A stretch of DNA of 64,000 nucleotides from Pseudomonas khavaziana (GTDB taxonomy: Bacteria; Pseudomonadota; Gammaproteobacteria; Pseudomonadales; Pseudomonadaceae), in contig NZ_JAHSTT010000005.1 of NCBI RefSeq assembly GCF_019145205.1, positions 1 to 64,000 of the forward strand, read 5' to 3'. This document shows positions 54,718 to 63,690 of this stretch, piece after piece (the stretch's first letter is position 1; each line of letters starts with the position of its first letter). The notes beneath the pieces were generated by a model. It was not told where the DNA came from and made no database searches. It saw only the letters and a list, made by a program, of their open reading frames with translations. A program made the translations under genes and the position numbers.

Positions 54718-55821
54718 ATGCCGGTCCAAGCCTTGTTCAAACCTTTCCAGCTCGGTGCATTGCAACTGTCTACCCGCGTGGTCATGGCCCCCATGACCCG
54801 TTCGTTCTCCCCGGGGGGCGTACCCAACTCCAAAGTCATCGAATACTACCGCCGTCGCGCCGCTGCCGGTGTGGGCCTGATCATCACTGAAGGCACCGTG
54901 GTCGACCACCCGGCGTCCAACGGCTACCCCAACGTCCCGCATTTCTACGGTGAAGCCGCCTTGGCCGGTTGGAAGAAAGTGGTCGACGCGGTACACGCCG
55001 AAGGCGGCAAGATCGTGCCACAGCTGTGGCATGTGGGCAGTGTGCGCCGCATCGGCACCGAGCCTGACGCCAGCGTGCCGGCCTACGGCCCGATGGAAAA
55101 ACTCAAGGACGGCAAGGTGATGGTTCACGGCATGACGGCCCAGGACATCAAGGACGTGGTCAATGCCTTCGCCCAAGCCGCCAAGGACGCCCAGGCCATC
55201 GGCATGGACGGTGTAGAAATCCACGGCGCCCACGGTTACCTGGTAGACCAGTTTTTCTGGGAGGGTAGCAACCAGCGCACCGACGAATACGGCGGTAGCC
55301 AGGCCAACCGTTCGCGCTTTGCCATCGAGTTGATCCAGGCGACCCGCGCCGCAGTGGGCCCGGATTTTCCGATCATCCTGCGTTTCTCCCAGTGGAAGCA
55401 GCAAGACTATACGGCGCGCCTGGTACAAACACCGCAGGCGTTGAGTGAATTTCTCACGCCGTTGGCTGACGCTGGCGTTGATATTTTCCACTGCTCCACC
55501 CGTCGTTTCTGGGAGCCGGAATTCGAAGGCTCCGATCTCAACCTGGCCGGCTGGACGCGCCAGCTCACCGGTAAGCCGACGATCACCGTAGGCAGCGTCG
55601 GCCTGGACGGCGAGTTCCTGCAGTTTATGGTCAACACTGACAAGATTGCGCAGCCCGCCAGCCTGGAAAACCTGCTGCAGCGCCTGAACGATGATGAGTT
55701 TGACTTGGTGGCGGTGGGCCGTGCGCTGCTGGTTGACCCGGACTGGGCTGTGAAGGTGCGCGAAGGGCGCGAGGGCGACATCCTGCCCTTCAGCCGCGAG
55801 GCGTTGACGACGCTGGTATAA
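54718..55821 (+). CDS. Old-yellow-enzyme family ene-reductase (NemA-like)
   Basis: This FMN- and NAD(P)H-dependent enzyme reduces activated C=C bonds and nitro compounds. The 367-aa TIM barrel has LFKPFQLGALQLSTRVVMAPMT at the start, the substrate residues QLWHVG (about 102-107), DGVEIHGAHGYLVDQFFW (about 168-185) and NQRTDEYGG. It is a single gene between a REPIN and a terminator. Physiological substrate unknown. Confidence 0.92.
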   Translation: MPVQALFKPFQLGALQLSTRVVMAPMTRSFSPGGVPNSKVIEYYRRRAAAGVGLIITEGTVVDHPASNGYPNVPHFYGEAALAGWKKVVDAVHAEGGKIVPQLWHVGSVRRIGTEPDASVPAYGPMEKLKDGKVMVHGMTAQDIKDVVNAFAQAAKDAQAIGMDGVEIHGAHGYLVDQFFWEGSNQRTDEYGGSQANRSRFAIELIQATRAAVGPDFPIILRFSQWKQQDYTARLVQTPQALSEFLTPLADAGVDIFHCSTRRFWEPEFEGSDLNLAGWTRQLTGKPTITVGSVGLDGEFLQFMVNTDKIAQPASLENLLQRLNDDEFDLVAVGRALLVDPDWAVKVREGREGDILPFSREALTTLV

Positions 55822-55829
55822 GAGACTGG

Positions 55830-55857
55830 ACTCCCTGTGATAACCACAGGGAGTTTT
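55830..55857. terminator. Intrinsic terminator, possibly bidirectional
   Basis: ACTCCCTGTG-ATAA-CCACAGGGAGTTTT has a 9-10 bp stem followed by TTTT. It lies between the ene-reductase and the convergent 59-aa gene. Confidence 0.88.
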
Positions 55858-55870
55858 GCGGCTCTAGTGA

Positions 55871-56050
55871 TTAATACTCTGGACGCTTATTCAGCTCTTT
55901 GTGGTGGTCAGCCTTGATCGCATCTTTATGCCCAGGCTGACCATAGGTTGGCGGTTCTGCGCGAGATTGATCCAGCCATTGTTGCTGGCGTGTCCATTCC
56001 GCGGTTGGCATATTGACGCCATTGCGTACACCCATTCCATAAATCGGCAT
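55871..56050 (-). CDS. Small 59-aa hydrophilic protein, unknown function
   Basis: The frame runs from ATG 56050 to TAA 55871. The product starts MPIYGMGVRNGVNMPTAEW and ends KADHHKELNKRPEY; it is polar, with many Gln, Pro and Lys. It has no signal peptide or membrane helix. GGAG lies 10 nt upstream of the ATG, a little far. A 12-bp perfect inverted repeat lies 17 bp upstream of the start. It has its own apparent terminator (55830-55857). I do not recognise the family. Coding status is likely but not certain. Confidence 0.55.
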   Translation of the reverse strand: MPIYGMGVRNGVNMPTAEWTRQQQWLDQSRAEPPTYGQPGHKDAIKADHHKELNKRPEY

Positions 56051-56066
56051 TGTTCAATATCTCCAT

Positions 56067-56141
56067 TATTTAAAAGGGCCTGCTTGACCGGCAGGTATCA
56101 ATGGTTGGCGTTTCGTGGCCCATGGGTTCCCCTTTTAAATA
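56067..56141. repeat. 75-bp MITE-like inverted-repeat element
   Basis: TATTTAAAAGGG (56067-56078) and its exact complement CCCTTTTAAATA (56130-56141) flank 51 bp. Inside are a hairpin CCTGC-TTGACCG-GCAGG and a palindrome CCCATGGG. It lies between the glycosyltransferase gene and the 59-aa gene. Confidence 0.65.
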
Positions 56142-56204
56142 CCAGGCAAAACTTGAGTGGCCTGCTGCAGGCTCATCGCGGTTTTCACGTAAACGGCAGA
56201 TTGC

Positions 56205-57383
56205 TCAGCGCACATAAGGTTGCGGCGCAAGGGCGAAACGCTCCCCGCACACCCGACGCAAGTGATGCTCGAATTGCTCGATAATCGCTGCCCAGCCTTG
56301 GCGGCTGGCATGTTGGCGAGCATTCAAGCGCATGCGCCTTAAACTCTCCGTATCCTCCAGCAGCCAGTTGGCCGCCTCGCAAAACGCATCTTCATCCCCT
56401 GGCATCGCCAGCACGCCGTTATAGCCGTGACGAATGTGCTGGGTAGCGGCTGCCTGGTCGTAGGCCACCACACCCAGCCCCGAGGCCATGGCTTCCAGTA
56501 CCACGTTGCCGAAGGTTTCGGTCATGCTGGGGAACAAGAACACATCGCCGGACGCGTAGTGCCGCGCCAGTTCTTCACCGCGCAAGGCCCCGCAGAAAAT
56601 CGCTTCGGGCAGTTCCTTTTCCAGCATTGCCCGTTGCGGCCCATCACCAACGATGATCAGTTTCATCTGGCGCATTGGGTAACGGTCCTGCAGCGTCTCG
56701 AAGCAGCGTTTCAGCAGGCCCAGGTTCTTTTCCTGTGCAAGCCTTCCCACGTGCAGCACGGCGATTTGCTCATTGTTCAACGCCCATGTTTCGCGCAGTG
56801 CGTTGTCGCGTTTGGCCGGATGGAACAATTGGCTGTCGACGCCCCGTGACAACATCTCCAGGCGCTCGAAATGTCGACGTTCCAGTTCCAGCCGTTGGCT
56901 GGCGCTCGGTACCAGGGTCAGGCTCGAACGGTTATGAAACCAGCGCAGGTAATGGGTGACCAGGCGACTGAGCAAGCTCAAGCCATACTGGTTCGAATAC
57001 TGCTGGAAGTTGGTGTGAAAACCGCTGACGACGCTGATACCCAGCCGACGCGCCGCGCGCAGGGCCGATAAGCCCAGCGGCCCCTCCGTGGCGATGTACA
57101 GCACGTCCGGACGTTGGCGGCTCCAGCGCCTGAGCAATTTGTGCATCGACGACTGGCCCCACTGCAGCCCTGGATAACCCGGCAATGGCCAGCCGCGACA
57201 CAGCAGCAATTGATTGTCACTCGAGCGGCTCTCGTCGGCACCTTGGCGCGGGCGTACCAGTTCGATCTGATGGCCGCGCGCACGCAAACCCTCGCACAGG
57301 CGGCCGAGGGTATTGGCCACCCCGTTGATTTCCGGCGGGAAGGTTTCGGTGATCAGGGTGATGTGAAGCGAGGCTGTCGTCAT
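56205..57383 (-). CDS. GT4-family glycosyltransferase (GDP-mannose-type)
   Basis: The 392-aa GT-B-fold glycosyltransferase has the N-terminal acceptor domain beginning LHITLITETFPPEINGVANTL. Its C-terminal GT4 domain has VLHVGRLAQEKNLGLLKRCF and the nucleotide-sugar motif FPSMTETFGNVVLEAMASG (EX7E). It is related to bacterial alpha-mannosyltransferases acting on lipids, but the acceptor here is unknown. ATG 57383 is preferred to the open extension from 57416. It lies 54 bp downstream of cysZ on the same strand. Confidence 0.86.
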   Translation of the reverse strand: MTTASLHITLITETFPPEINGVANTLGRLCEGLRARGHQIELVRPRQGADESRSSDNQLLLCRGWPLPGYPGLQWGQSSMHKLLRRWSRQRPDVLYIATEGPLGLSALRAARRLGISVVSGFHTNFQQYSNQYGLSLLSRLVTHYLRWFHNRSSLTLVPSASQRLELERRHFERLEMLSRGVDSQLFHPAKRDNALRETWALNNEQIAVLHVGRLAQEKNLGLLKRCFETLQDRYPMRQMKLIIVGDGPQRAMLEKELPEAIFCGALRGEELARHYASGDVFLFPSMTETFGNVVLEAMASGLGVVAYDQAAATQHIRHGYNGVLAMPGDEDAFCEAANWLLEDTESLRRMRLNARQHASRQGWAAIIEQFEHHLRRVCGERFALAPQPYVR

Positions 57384-57437
57384 GACCCACAGTGTCGCCG
57401 TGGGCCATGTCGTCATTGTGTCAGTGGGATGATGGAT

Positions 57438-58202
57438 TTATGACTTGGCAACGGCTTGCTGAGCCATCGTCTCGGCGCCTTGCTCGCGTACCCAGAACAA
57501 CGTCGCCCCGGCGACCGCAGCCGGCATCATCAGCAGATTGACCACCGGCACCAGCAGCACCAGGTAGACGATGCCGCCGAAGCTCATGCTCTGCCAGCGT
57601 TTCTGGCGCAGCCAGGCGAGCATTTCGTTCCAGCCCAGCTTGTGGTTATCTGCCGGGTAGTCGATGTATTGGATAGCCATCATCCACACGCCGAACAGCA
57701 ACCATAGCGGCGCCGCGATCAGGTTCACCACCGGAATGAACGACAGGATAAACAGGCCGATGGCCCGTGGCAGGAAGTATCCCAGCTTGCGCATTTCCCG
57801 GGCCAGGGTACGTGGGACCATGGCGATCAGCTCACCCCAGCTGAAAGGCGGGAAGTCATCGGTGCCACGTACCACCACCTCGACTTTCTCCGCGAGGAAG
57901 CCGTTGAATGGCGCCGCGATAATATTGGCAAGCATGGTGAAGGTAAAAAACACCATCAGCACCACCAGCACCACAAACAGCGGCCACAACAGGTAATTCA
58001 AAAAAGCTAGCCAACCGGGCAGCGTCGGTATCAAGCTATCGACCCACAGGCTGAACTGATGGCCGGCAAAATAGATCAACCCGACGAACAACACCAGGTT
58101 GATCCCCAGCGGCAATAATACAAACAGGCGCAGGCCGGGGCTCAACACCAGCTTGAGGCCTTCACGCAGGTATTGCGGGCCGGAAAGAACAGGGGCAGGC
58201 AT
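57438..58202 (-). CDS. cysZ: Sulfate transporter CysZ
   Basis: CysZ is an inner-membrane sulfate channel feeding cysteine synthesis. The 254-aa product has about four to six hydrophobic segments and the family patterns [35 protein letters not shown] and [15 protein letters not shown] 58202 has CGGAG 6 nt upstream; a TTG at 58208 is unlikely. Confidence 0.93.
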   Translation of the reverse strand: MPAPVLSGPQYLREGLKLVLSPGLRLFVLLPLGINLVLFVGLIYFAGHQFSLWVDSLIPTLPGWLAFLNYLLWPLFVVLVVLMVFFTFTMLANIIAAPFNGFLAEKVEVVVRGTDDFPPFSWGELIAMVPRTLAREMRKLGYFLPRAIGLFILSFIPVVNLIAAPLWLLFGVWMMAIQYIDYPADNHKLGWNEMLAWLRQKRWQSMSFGGIVYLVLLVPVVNLLMMPAAVAGATLFWVREQGAETMAQQAVAKS

Positions 58203-58404
58203 GGACAACTCCGAGCAGGATGACGAACGCGCCGACCTTACCGGCTTTGCACAGGATGTGAAAGCGCAGGCACGTAGGCGACATCCACGGTAACAAAGGT
58301 GTCGATTAACTCAATCAAGCACATAGAGAGTCGCTATGAGCTGGATTGTTAATGCGTATTTCCTTAATCTTGCCCCCCTCGATACCCTGCACCCATTATT
58401 TTTC

Positions 58405-58454
58405 AGGACCTGGCGAGTTAAAAGCCTTCCCCAAGTGCTTCGCGGTCCTTTTTT
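58405..58454 (+). other. Terminator-like hairpin in the trxB leader
   Basis: AGGACC-TG-GCGA and TTCGC-GGTCCT enclose about 22 nt and are followed by TTTTTT. It ends 44 bp before the trxB start, so transcripts from upstream may stop here or be attenuated. Between 58203 and 58404 no convincing gene is seen. Confidence 0.45.
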
Positions 58455-58494
58455 ATTCCAGCCGCTCTGTGGTTCGAGCGGTCGATAGGAGTGA

Positions 58495-59460
<966 letters not shown>

Positions 59461-59474
59461 ACAACGCGCAAAAA

Positions 59475-59567
59475 AATGTGGGAGGGGGCTTGCTCCCGAT
59501 AGCGGGTTTTCAGCCAAGTATTAGTTAGCTGGCCCACCGCCATCGGGAGCAAGCCCCCTCCCACATT
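59475..59567. repeat. REPIN, G-rich family
   Basis: AATGTGGGAGGGGGCTTGCTCCCGATAGCGG and the inverse copy lie about 40 bp apart, between the convergent trxB and HopJ-like genes. Confidence 0.92.
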
Positions 59568-59583
59568 TGGATATGTATTTGAC

Positions 59584-59925
59584 TCAGGATTTGCGAGCCA
59601 GCGGCTGCGCGGCAAATTTTACCCCAGCCAAACCATGGGCAATCAAAGCCCGAATATTGCCATGGTCACTGCCGTCCGGCGTGGCCATCACCGAGCGGTA
59701 ATGCTCGCCAAACGCCAGCAAGGCTTGCTGGTCGCTCAAGCCTTCCAGCAGTGCCAGGCCCAAGGTCTTGCACGAGCCTTCGTTTTGTCCGGCAGCATTT
59801 TCCACATCGCCATTGGTGAAAGCCTGCGGCTGGTAGTCGTAATTGGCCGCGACAAAGGCCAGGGTATCGGCAAATACGTGCTCGCCGCTGTCGAGGCTGG
59901 CACGCAGGGTATTCAAATCAGTCAT
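59584..59925 (-). CDS. HopJ-family protein
   Basis: The 113-aa protein has the family pattern SGEHVFADTLAFVAANYDYQPQAFTNG then NEGSCKTLGLALLEGLS. Though named after a type III effector, HopJ homologues occur in many non-pathogens as ordinary cytoplasmic proteins, and no hrp box or secretion signal is seen. ATG 59925 overlaps the end of the DUF1244 gene by 8 bp, so the two form an operon. Confidence 0.85.
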   Translation of the reverse strand: MTDLNTLRASLDSGEHVFADTLAFVAANYDYQPQAFTNGDVENAAGQNEGSCKTLGLALLEGLSDQQALLAFGEHYRSVMATPDGSDHGNIRALIAHGLAGVKFAAQPLARKS

Positions 59926-60214
59926 GGGGTTTTCCTTTGGCAAACGCTGCTTGTTGGTCGGCGTTGGCTTCTTGCTGGTATTGGGCTTTCCACTCGGCAT
60001 ACGGCATGCCGTACACCACTTCACGGGCTTCATCTAGGCTGACCTCGATCTGGCGCTCGTCGGCCTCGGCCTTGTACCACTTGGACAGGCAGTTGCGGCA
60101 GAAGCCGGCGAGGTTCATCAGGTCTATGTTCTGCACATCCTTGCGGCTGTCCAGGTGGGCTACCAGCCGGCGGAAGGCGGCGGCTTCGAGTTCGAGGCGT
60201 TGTTGGTCGTTCAT
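59918..60214 (-). CDS. DUF1244 protein
   Basis: This is a 98-aa helical protein of unknown function. The conserved core DLMNLAGFCRNCLSKWY has a C-x2-C pair, followed by EVVYGMPYAEWKAQYQ, typical of DUF1244. The ATG at 60214 is chosen over a GTG at 60223. It overlaps the HopJ-like gene by 8 bp and lies 24 bp after folX, so it may be the tail of the pterin operon. Confidence 0.86.
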   Translation of the reverse strand: MNDQQRLELEAAAFRRLVAHLDSRKDVQNIDLMNLAGFCRNCLSKWYKAEADERQIEVSLDEAREVVYGMPYAEWKAQYQQEANADQQAAFAKGKPHD

Positions 60215-60238
60215 AGGGCTCACTGCAGATTCAGGGGG

Positions 60239-60610
60239 TTAGCGGCTGGCCGCCAGGGTAATCGAAACCGATTCGGCAAAACGCAGCGCATGGGGCTTGT
60301 CCACTTCGACCTCGGCGTACAGCACCGACTCGTTGCTCATCACCAGGTCCAGCAACTCTTGGGTCAGGCGCTCCAGCAGAGCGAAACGGTTGCCTTCGAC
60401 ATGGGCGATGATCGCCTTGGTGATGGTGCGGTAGTTCAGGGCGTGGTCGATATCGTTGTCGCGCACGGCTTCCTGGGCGGCATACAGGATGGTCAGGTTG
60501 ATCAGCACATCCTGCTTATTGAGGATTTCGTCCTCGTTGATGCCGATAAAGGTGCGTAGTTGCAGGTCCTTGACCCGGATACGCGCCATGCCTGGTTGAA
60601 GTTGTGGCAT
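60239..60610 (-). CDS. folX: Dihydroneopterin triphosphate 2'-epimerase
   Basis: FolX epimerises dihydroneopterin triphosphate to the monapterin form. The 123-aa product belongs to the FolB/FolX tunnelling fold: [37 protein letters not shown] and [15 protein letters not shown]. FolX rather than FolB is inferred from the operon with folE and folM, as in P. aeruginosa (folM-folE-folX). It starts 2 bp after the folE stop. Confidence 0.9.
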   Translation of the reverse strand: MPQLQPGMARIRVKDLQLRTFIGINEDEILNKQDVLINLTILYAAQEAVRDNDIDHALNYRTITKAIIAHVEGNRFALLERLTQELLDLVMSNESVLYAEVEVDKPHALRFAESVSITLAASR

Positions 60611-60612
60611 TG

Positions 60613-61173
60613 CTACTTGCTCCGTCCAATCAGTTGCAGGAACTCCATGCGCGTGGTGTTCGATTCGCGAAAGGCGCCGAGCATCACCGAGGTGTTCATG
60701 GTTGAATTCTGTTTTTCCACGCCGCGCATCATCATGCACATGTGTTTGGCTTCGATCACCACAGCCACGCCGGCGGCCTGGGTCACGTCCTGGATGGCGT
60801 CGGCGATCTGGCGCGTGAGGTTTTCCTGGATCTGCAGGCGTCGGGCGAACATATCCACGATGCGCGCCAGTTTCGACAGGCCCAGTACCTTGCCGGTCGG
60901 AATATAGGCTACGTGGGCCTTGCCGATAAAGGGCAGCAGGTGATGCTCGCACAACGAGTACAACTCGATGTCCTTGAGGATCACCATTTCGTCATTATCG
61001 GAGGCGAACAGCGCGCCGTTGACGATTTCTTCCAGGTTCTGCTCGTAGCCATGACACAGGTACTGCATGGCCTTGGCGGCACGCTTGGGCGTGTCGAGCA
61101 GGCCCTCGCGCTGCGGGTCTTCGCCCAAGCCCTTGAGGATTTCGCGATAGTGGTAGGGCAGGGATAAAGTCAT
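60613..61173 (-). CDS. folE: GTP cyclohydrolase I
   Basis: FolE opens GTP to dihydroneopterin triphosphate, the entry to folate and pterin synthesis. The 186-aa product has the zinc and active-site motifs [21 protein letters not shown] and [13 protein letters not shown] (Cys and His ligands present). It is the third gene of the ABM-folM-folE-folX operon; pseudomonads usually have a second folE elsewhere for folate. Confidence 0.94.
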   Translation of the reverse strand: MTLSLPYHYREILKGLGEDPQREGLLDTPKRAAKAMQYLCHGYEQNLEEIVNGALFASDNDEMVILKDIELYSLCEHHLLPFIGKAHVAYIPTGKVLGLSKLARIVDMFARRLQIQENLTRQIADAIQDVTQAAGVAVVIEAKHMCMMMRGVEKQNSTMNTSVMLGAFRESNTTRMEFLQLIGRSK

Positions 61174-61193
61174 GCAACATCCTCACAAACGGC

Positions 61194-61904
61194 TTACTTG
61201 ATATGCCGCCCGCCGTTGACGGTCAGGGTGGTACCGGTGACATAGGGGTTGTCCAGCAGGTAGCGCACGCTCTGGTAGATCACCTCGGGCCCGGGCTCGA
61301 TGCCCATGGCCGACTTGTCCAGGACCTTGGCGCGATAGGCCGCGTCATCGCCCTCATTGAACATCACCATCGCCGGAGCGATGCCATTGACCTTGATCAA
61401 CGGCGCGAACTGCGCGGCAAACGACAACGTTAGGCTGTCGAGCCCGGCCTTGGTGGCGCAGTAGGCAATGTGCTGGCGACTGCCCTTGCGCACCACATCA
61501 TCGCTGATATGCACGATGTCGGCAGGTGTCGAGCGTTGCAGCAAGGGTGAACAATGCAGGTTGATCAGGTACGGCGCAAGCATGTGCACGCTGAACATGT
61601 CGATAAAGGCGCGGCTTTCGTCGCCCGGGGTTTCTGCGACCCATGCCGACGCGTTGTGGATGATCGCGCGCAGGCTTTGGGTGTGGGTGTGCAGTTCGGC
61701 AATAAAGGCAAGAATCCCGGCTTCGCTGGAGAAGTCGGCGAACACACCGATGGCACCCCGATCGCGCAGGGCCTGCACGCCGGGGCGTTCGCTGCGGTAG
61801 CTGAAAATCACCGATTGGCCCTCGCCCAGCAGGCGCTCGGCGCAATGCAGGCCGACCCGTTGGCCGGCACCGGTGATGAGGATCGGGGCGTTGGTTGCAA
61901 TCAT
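61194..61904 (-). CDS. folM: Dihydromonapterin reductase FolM
   Basis: FolM reduces dihydromonapterin (and dihydrofolate) with NADPH; in Pseudomonas tetrahydromonapterin serves phenylalanine hydroxylase. The 236-aa short-chain dehydrogenase has APILITGAGQRVGLHCAERL at the N-terminus, IIHNASAWV and the catalytic YCATKAG (Tyr-x3-Lys). ATG 61904 has GGGAGG a short distance upstream of its usual range. It lies between the ABM gene and folE. Confidence 0.9.
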   Translation of the reverse strand: MIATNAPILITGAGQRVGLHCAERLLGEGQSVIFSYRSERPGVQALRDRGAIGVFADFSSEAGILAFIAELHTHTQSLRAIIHNASAWVAETPGDESRAFIDMFSVHMLAPYLINLHCSPLLQRSTPADIVHISDDVVRKGSRQHIAYCATKAGLDSLTLSFAAQFAPLIKVNGIAPAMVMFNEGDDAAYRAKVLDKSAMGIEPGPEVIYQSVRYLLDNPYVTGTTLTVNGGRHIK

Positions 61905-61960
61905 GGGAGGCTCAAGTCGCTGGCAGGCTGAAACTATACCAGCGCTCCCGCCCCCTGTAC

Positions 61961-62518
61961 TCAAGCGGCGGCTTCGGTGACCTTGCGAGGAGGCGAGGGC
62001 TGTAGCCAGTTCGCCAGCAGATGGGTCGACAGCGGGATGAAGAGGTAAACCATCAACGGTGTCAGCGCAGCCGTGCTGACCAGTACCCGGCTGAACAAGT
62101 CCAACTCGTTGAGCAGCGGCCCCAGGCCGAAGTTGAACAGCAATGACACCGGGAAAAACGCCAGCCAGATCGCCACGGCCTGTTTCCAGCGTGGAGGGCG
62201 AGCACCCACGGCGCCAAACCAGCCATCGATACCGCTTACACGGTGCTCGGATGGGTCGGCAAACAGTTCACTGCCGCGGCTCAGCCACGCGCTGCGTGAG
62301 GCGGAAAACTCCCAGGCGTGCAGGGTCTTTTCATCGGCGAAGCGGAAGATGATCTGGAATTCATCGTCATGGGCTGGCGGGGCCAGCACGCCGGAACCCA
62401 GGTAACCAGGGAAGTCAGTGGCCAATTGCTCGCCTTCGCGCAGCCAGGCCATCAACTCTTCGTAGCGACCTTTGGCGACGCGGCGCGCAACCATCAAGGT
62501 GACGGGGGAGGTAGACAT
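61961..62518 (-). CDS. ABM-domain membrane protein, first gene of the pterin operon
   Basis: This is a 185-aa protein. The N-terminal antibiotic-biosynthesis-monooxygenase (ferredoxin-like) domain, about residues 1-105, includes YEELMAWLREGEQL and FADEKTLHAWEFSASRSAWL. It is followed by two transmembrane helices (about 115-135 and 145-165). ABM domains in this context have no proven reaction. It lies 57 bp upstream of folM and divergent from the LitR-like gene, so it is probably under that regulator. A longer open frame to 62905 crosses the regulator gene and is not used. Confidence 0.8.
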   Translation of the reverse strand: MSTSPVTLMVARRVAKGRYEELMAWLREGEQLATDFPGYLGSGVLAPPAHDDEFQIIFRFADEKTLHAWEFSASRSAWLSRGSELFADPSEHRVSGIDGWFGAVGARPPRWKQAVAIWLAFFPVSLLFNFGLGPLLNELDLFSRVLVSTAALTPLMVYLFIPLSTHLLANWLQPSPPRKVTEAAA

Positions 62519-62599
62519 CGTGTATCTCCAAGTGATCAGGTGCGCTGGGCCGGGTAAGCGGCGCACGAACGAAGCTGCGGGGGTGATGCAGCGACGTAA

Positions 62600-62626
62600 A
62601 AAACAGGCAAGGATTATTCCTGTTTT
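62600..62626. promoter_or_regulatory. Candidate operator between the ABM and LitR-like genes
   Basis: AAAACAGG-N11-CCTGTTTT is a perfect 8-bp dyad in the 213-bp divergent gap. Its centre lies about 95 bp upstream of the ABM gene start and 119 bp upstream of the regulator gene start. No other gene or site is obvious in the gap. Confidence 0.45.
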
Positions 62627-62731
62627 GCCGAGATACGCCAGAAACTTCGGATGGATCGCCGTAGATCTTGAATCATGGGCTGCAATGGGCGTTAAATAAG
62701 ATCCAAGCTCACACGAATTTTTTGACCGCTG

Positions 62732-63688
62732 ATGTCCGAAATCATTGCTCCTGTTCGAGAAGAGACACCCGACAGTCACGCTGACGCCGAGGTGCTGTTT
62801 CCGATTCGTGAAGTGGCAAGGGTTACCGGTGTTAACCCGGTGACACTGCGTGCCTGGGAGCGTCGCTATGGCTTGATCCAGCCCGTGCGCACCGAAAGTG
62901 GGCACCGGCTGTATTCAAGCACCGATATCGATACGGTTCATCGCATTCTCGACTGGATCGAGCGTGGCGTAGCGGTGAGCAAAGTGGGCAAGATCCTGGC
63001 GCGCCACCCACTGCCTGGCGAGCCCGCCACGGCGTCACGCAGCGATACCGAACTGGAGTGGCGCCAGTGGCAGGCGCAGCTGAGGTTGGCAATCAGCGCC
63101 TTTGATGATCATGAGCTGGGCCAGCTGTATGGCCAGATCTTCAGCGTCTACTCAACGACAGTGGTGTTTCAAGACATTCTGATGCCGCTATGGCAGCAAC
63201 TGTTGCGTCATCAGGGGCGCTTTGGCCAGGCCAGCGAGTGGCTGTTCTTCGACAACTTCCTGCGCTCGCACGCCTCGCGTTGCCTGCAGATGGCCTGTGC
63301 CTCGCCGGTACCCAGGGTGCTGTTGGCGGCCATCGCGGGAGAGTGCCGTGAGCTGGAAATGCTGGTTGCAGGCCTGTTGATGTCAAGCGACAAGCTCGCA
63401 GTCAAGGTTCTGGGAGTGGGCCAGCCACTCGATGAATTGACGCTGATTTGTGAGAGAACCCGGCCGCAAGCCTTGGTGATGTTTTCCAATCACGCACCCG
63501 GCGCAGAACTACCATCGCGGCTCAATCGCCTTGCATTGACGCTCGATTGCCCGCTGCTGCTGGCTGGGGATGTCTCTGACCTGGCCGAACAGAGCCTCGC
63601 GGGCTCGTCGATTGGTTGCCTGGGCAATGACGGCCGTGTGATGCCACGTCGCTTGCAGCAGTTTCTCAGCGGTCGCCTGGATACCTGA
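62732..63688 (+). CDS. LitR/CarH-like MerR-family regulator without cobalamin ligands
   Basis: The 318-aa protein has an N-terminal MerR HTH (FPIREVARVTGVNPVTLRAWERRYGLI; about 24-95) and a C-terminal region with the B12-binding-like layout of LitR/CarH light sensors: a helix bundle (LMPLWQQLLRHQGRFGQASEW) and a Rossmann-like part (VPRVLLAAIAG onward). The residues that bind adenosylcobalamin are replaced: the E-x-H-x-x-G site reads ECRELE and the conserved EH of the helix bundle reads EW. It therefore resembles the B12-independent PplR type described in P. putida. It is divergent from the ABM-folM-folE-folX operon. Confidence 0.85.
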   Translation: MSEIIAPVREETPDSHADAEVLFPIREVARVTGVNPVTLRAWERRYGLIQPVRTESGHRLYSSTDIDTVHRILDWIERGVAVSKVGKILARHPLPGEPATASRSDTELEWRQWQAQLRLAISAFDDHELGQLYGQIFSVYSTTVVFQDILMPLWQQLLRHQGRFGQASEWLFFDNFLRSHASRCLQMACASPVPRVLLAAIAGECRELEMLVAGLLMSSDKLAVKVLGVGQPLDELTLICERTRPQALVMFSNHAPGAELPSRLNRLALTLDCPLLLAGDVSDLAEQSLAGSSIGCLGNDGRVMPRRLQQFLSGRLDT

Positions 63689-63690
63689 TC

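Noticed and set aside
58201..58293. 30-codon frame starting ATG 58201 on the plus strand
   Set aside because: It begins antisense to the cysZ start, has no clear Shine-Dalgarno and no terminator. The stop and composition fit chance.
58336..58488. 50-codon frame in the trxB leader
   Set aside because: It lacks a ribosome-binding site and runs through the terminator-like hairpin.
59584..59925. Type III secretion effector (HopJ name)
   Set aside because: No hrp box, secretion signal or secretion genes are nearby. The family is widespread in non-pathogens.
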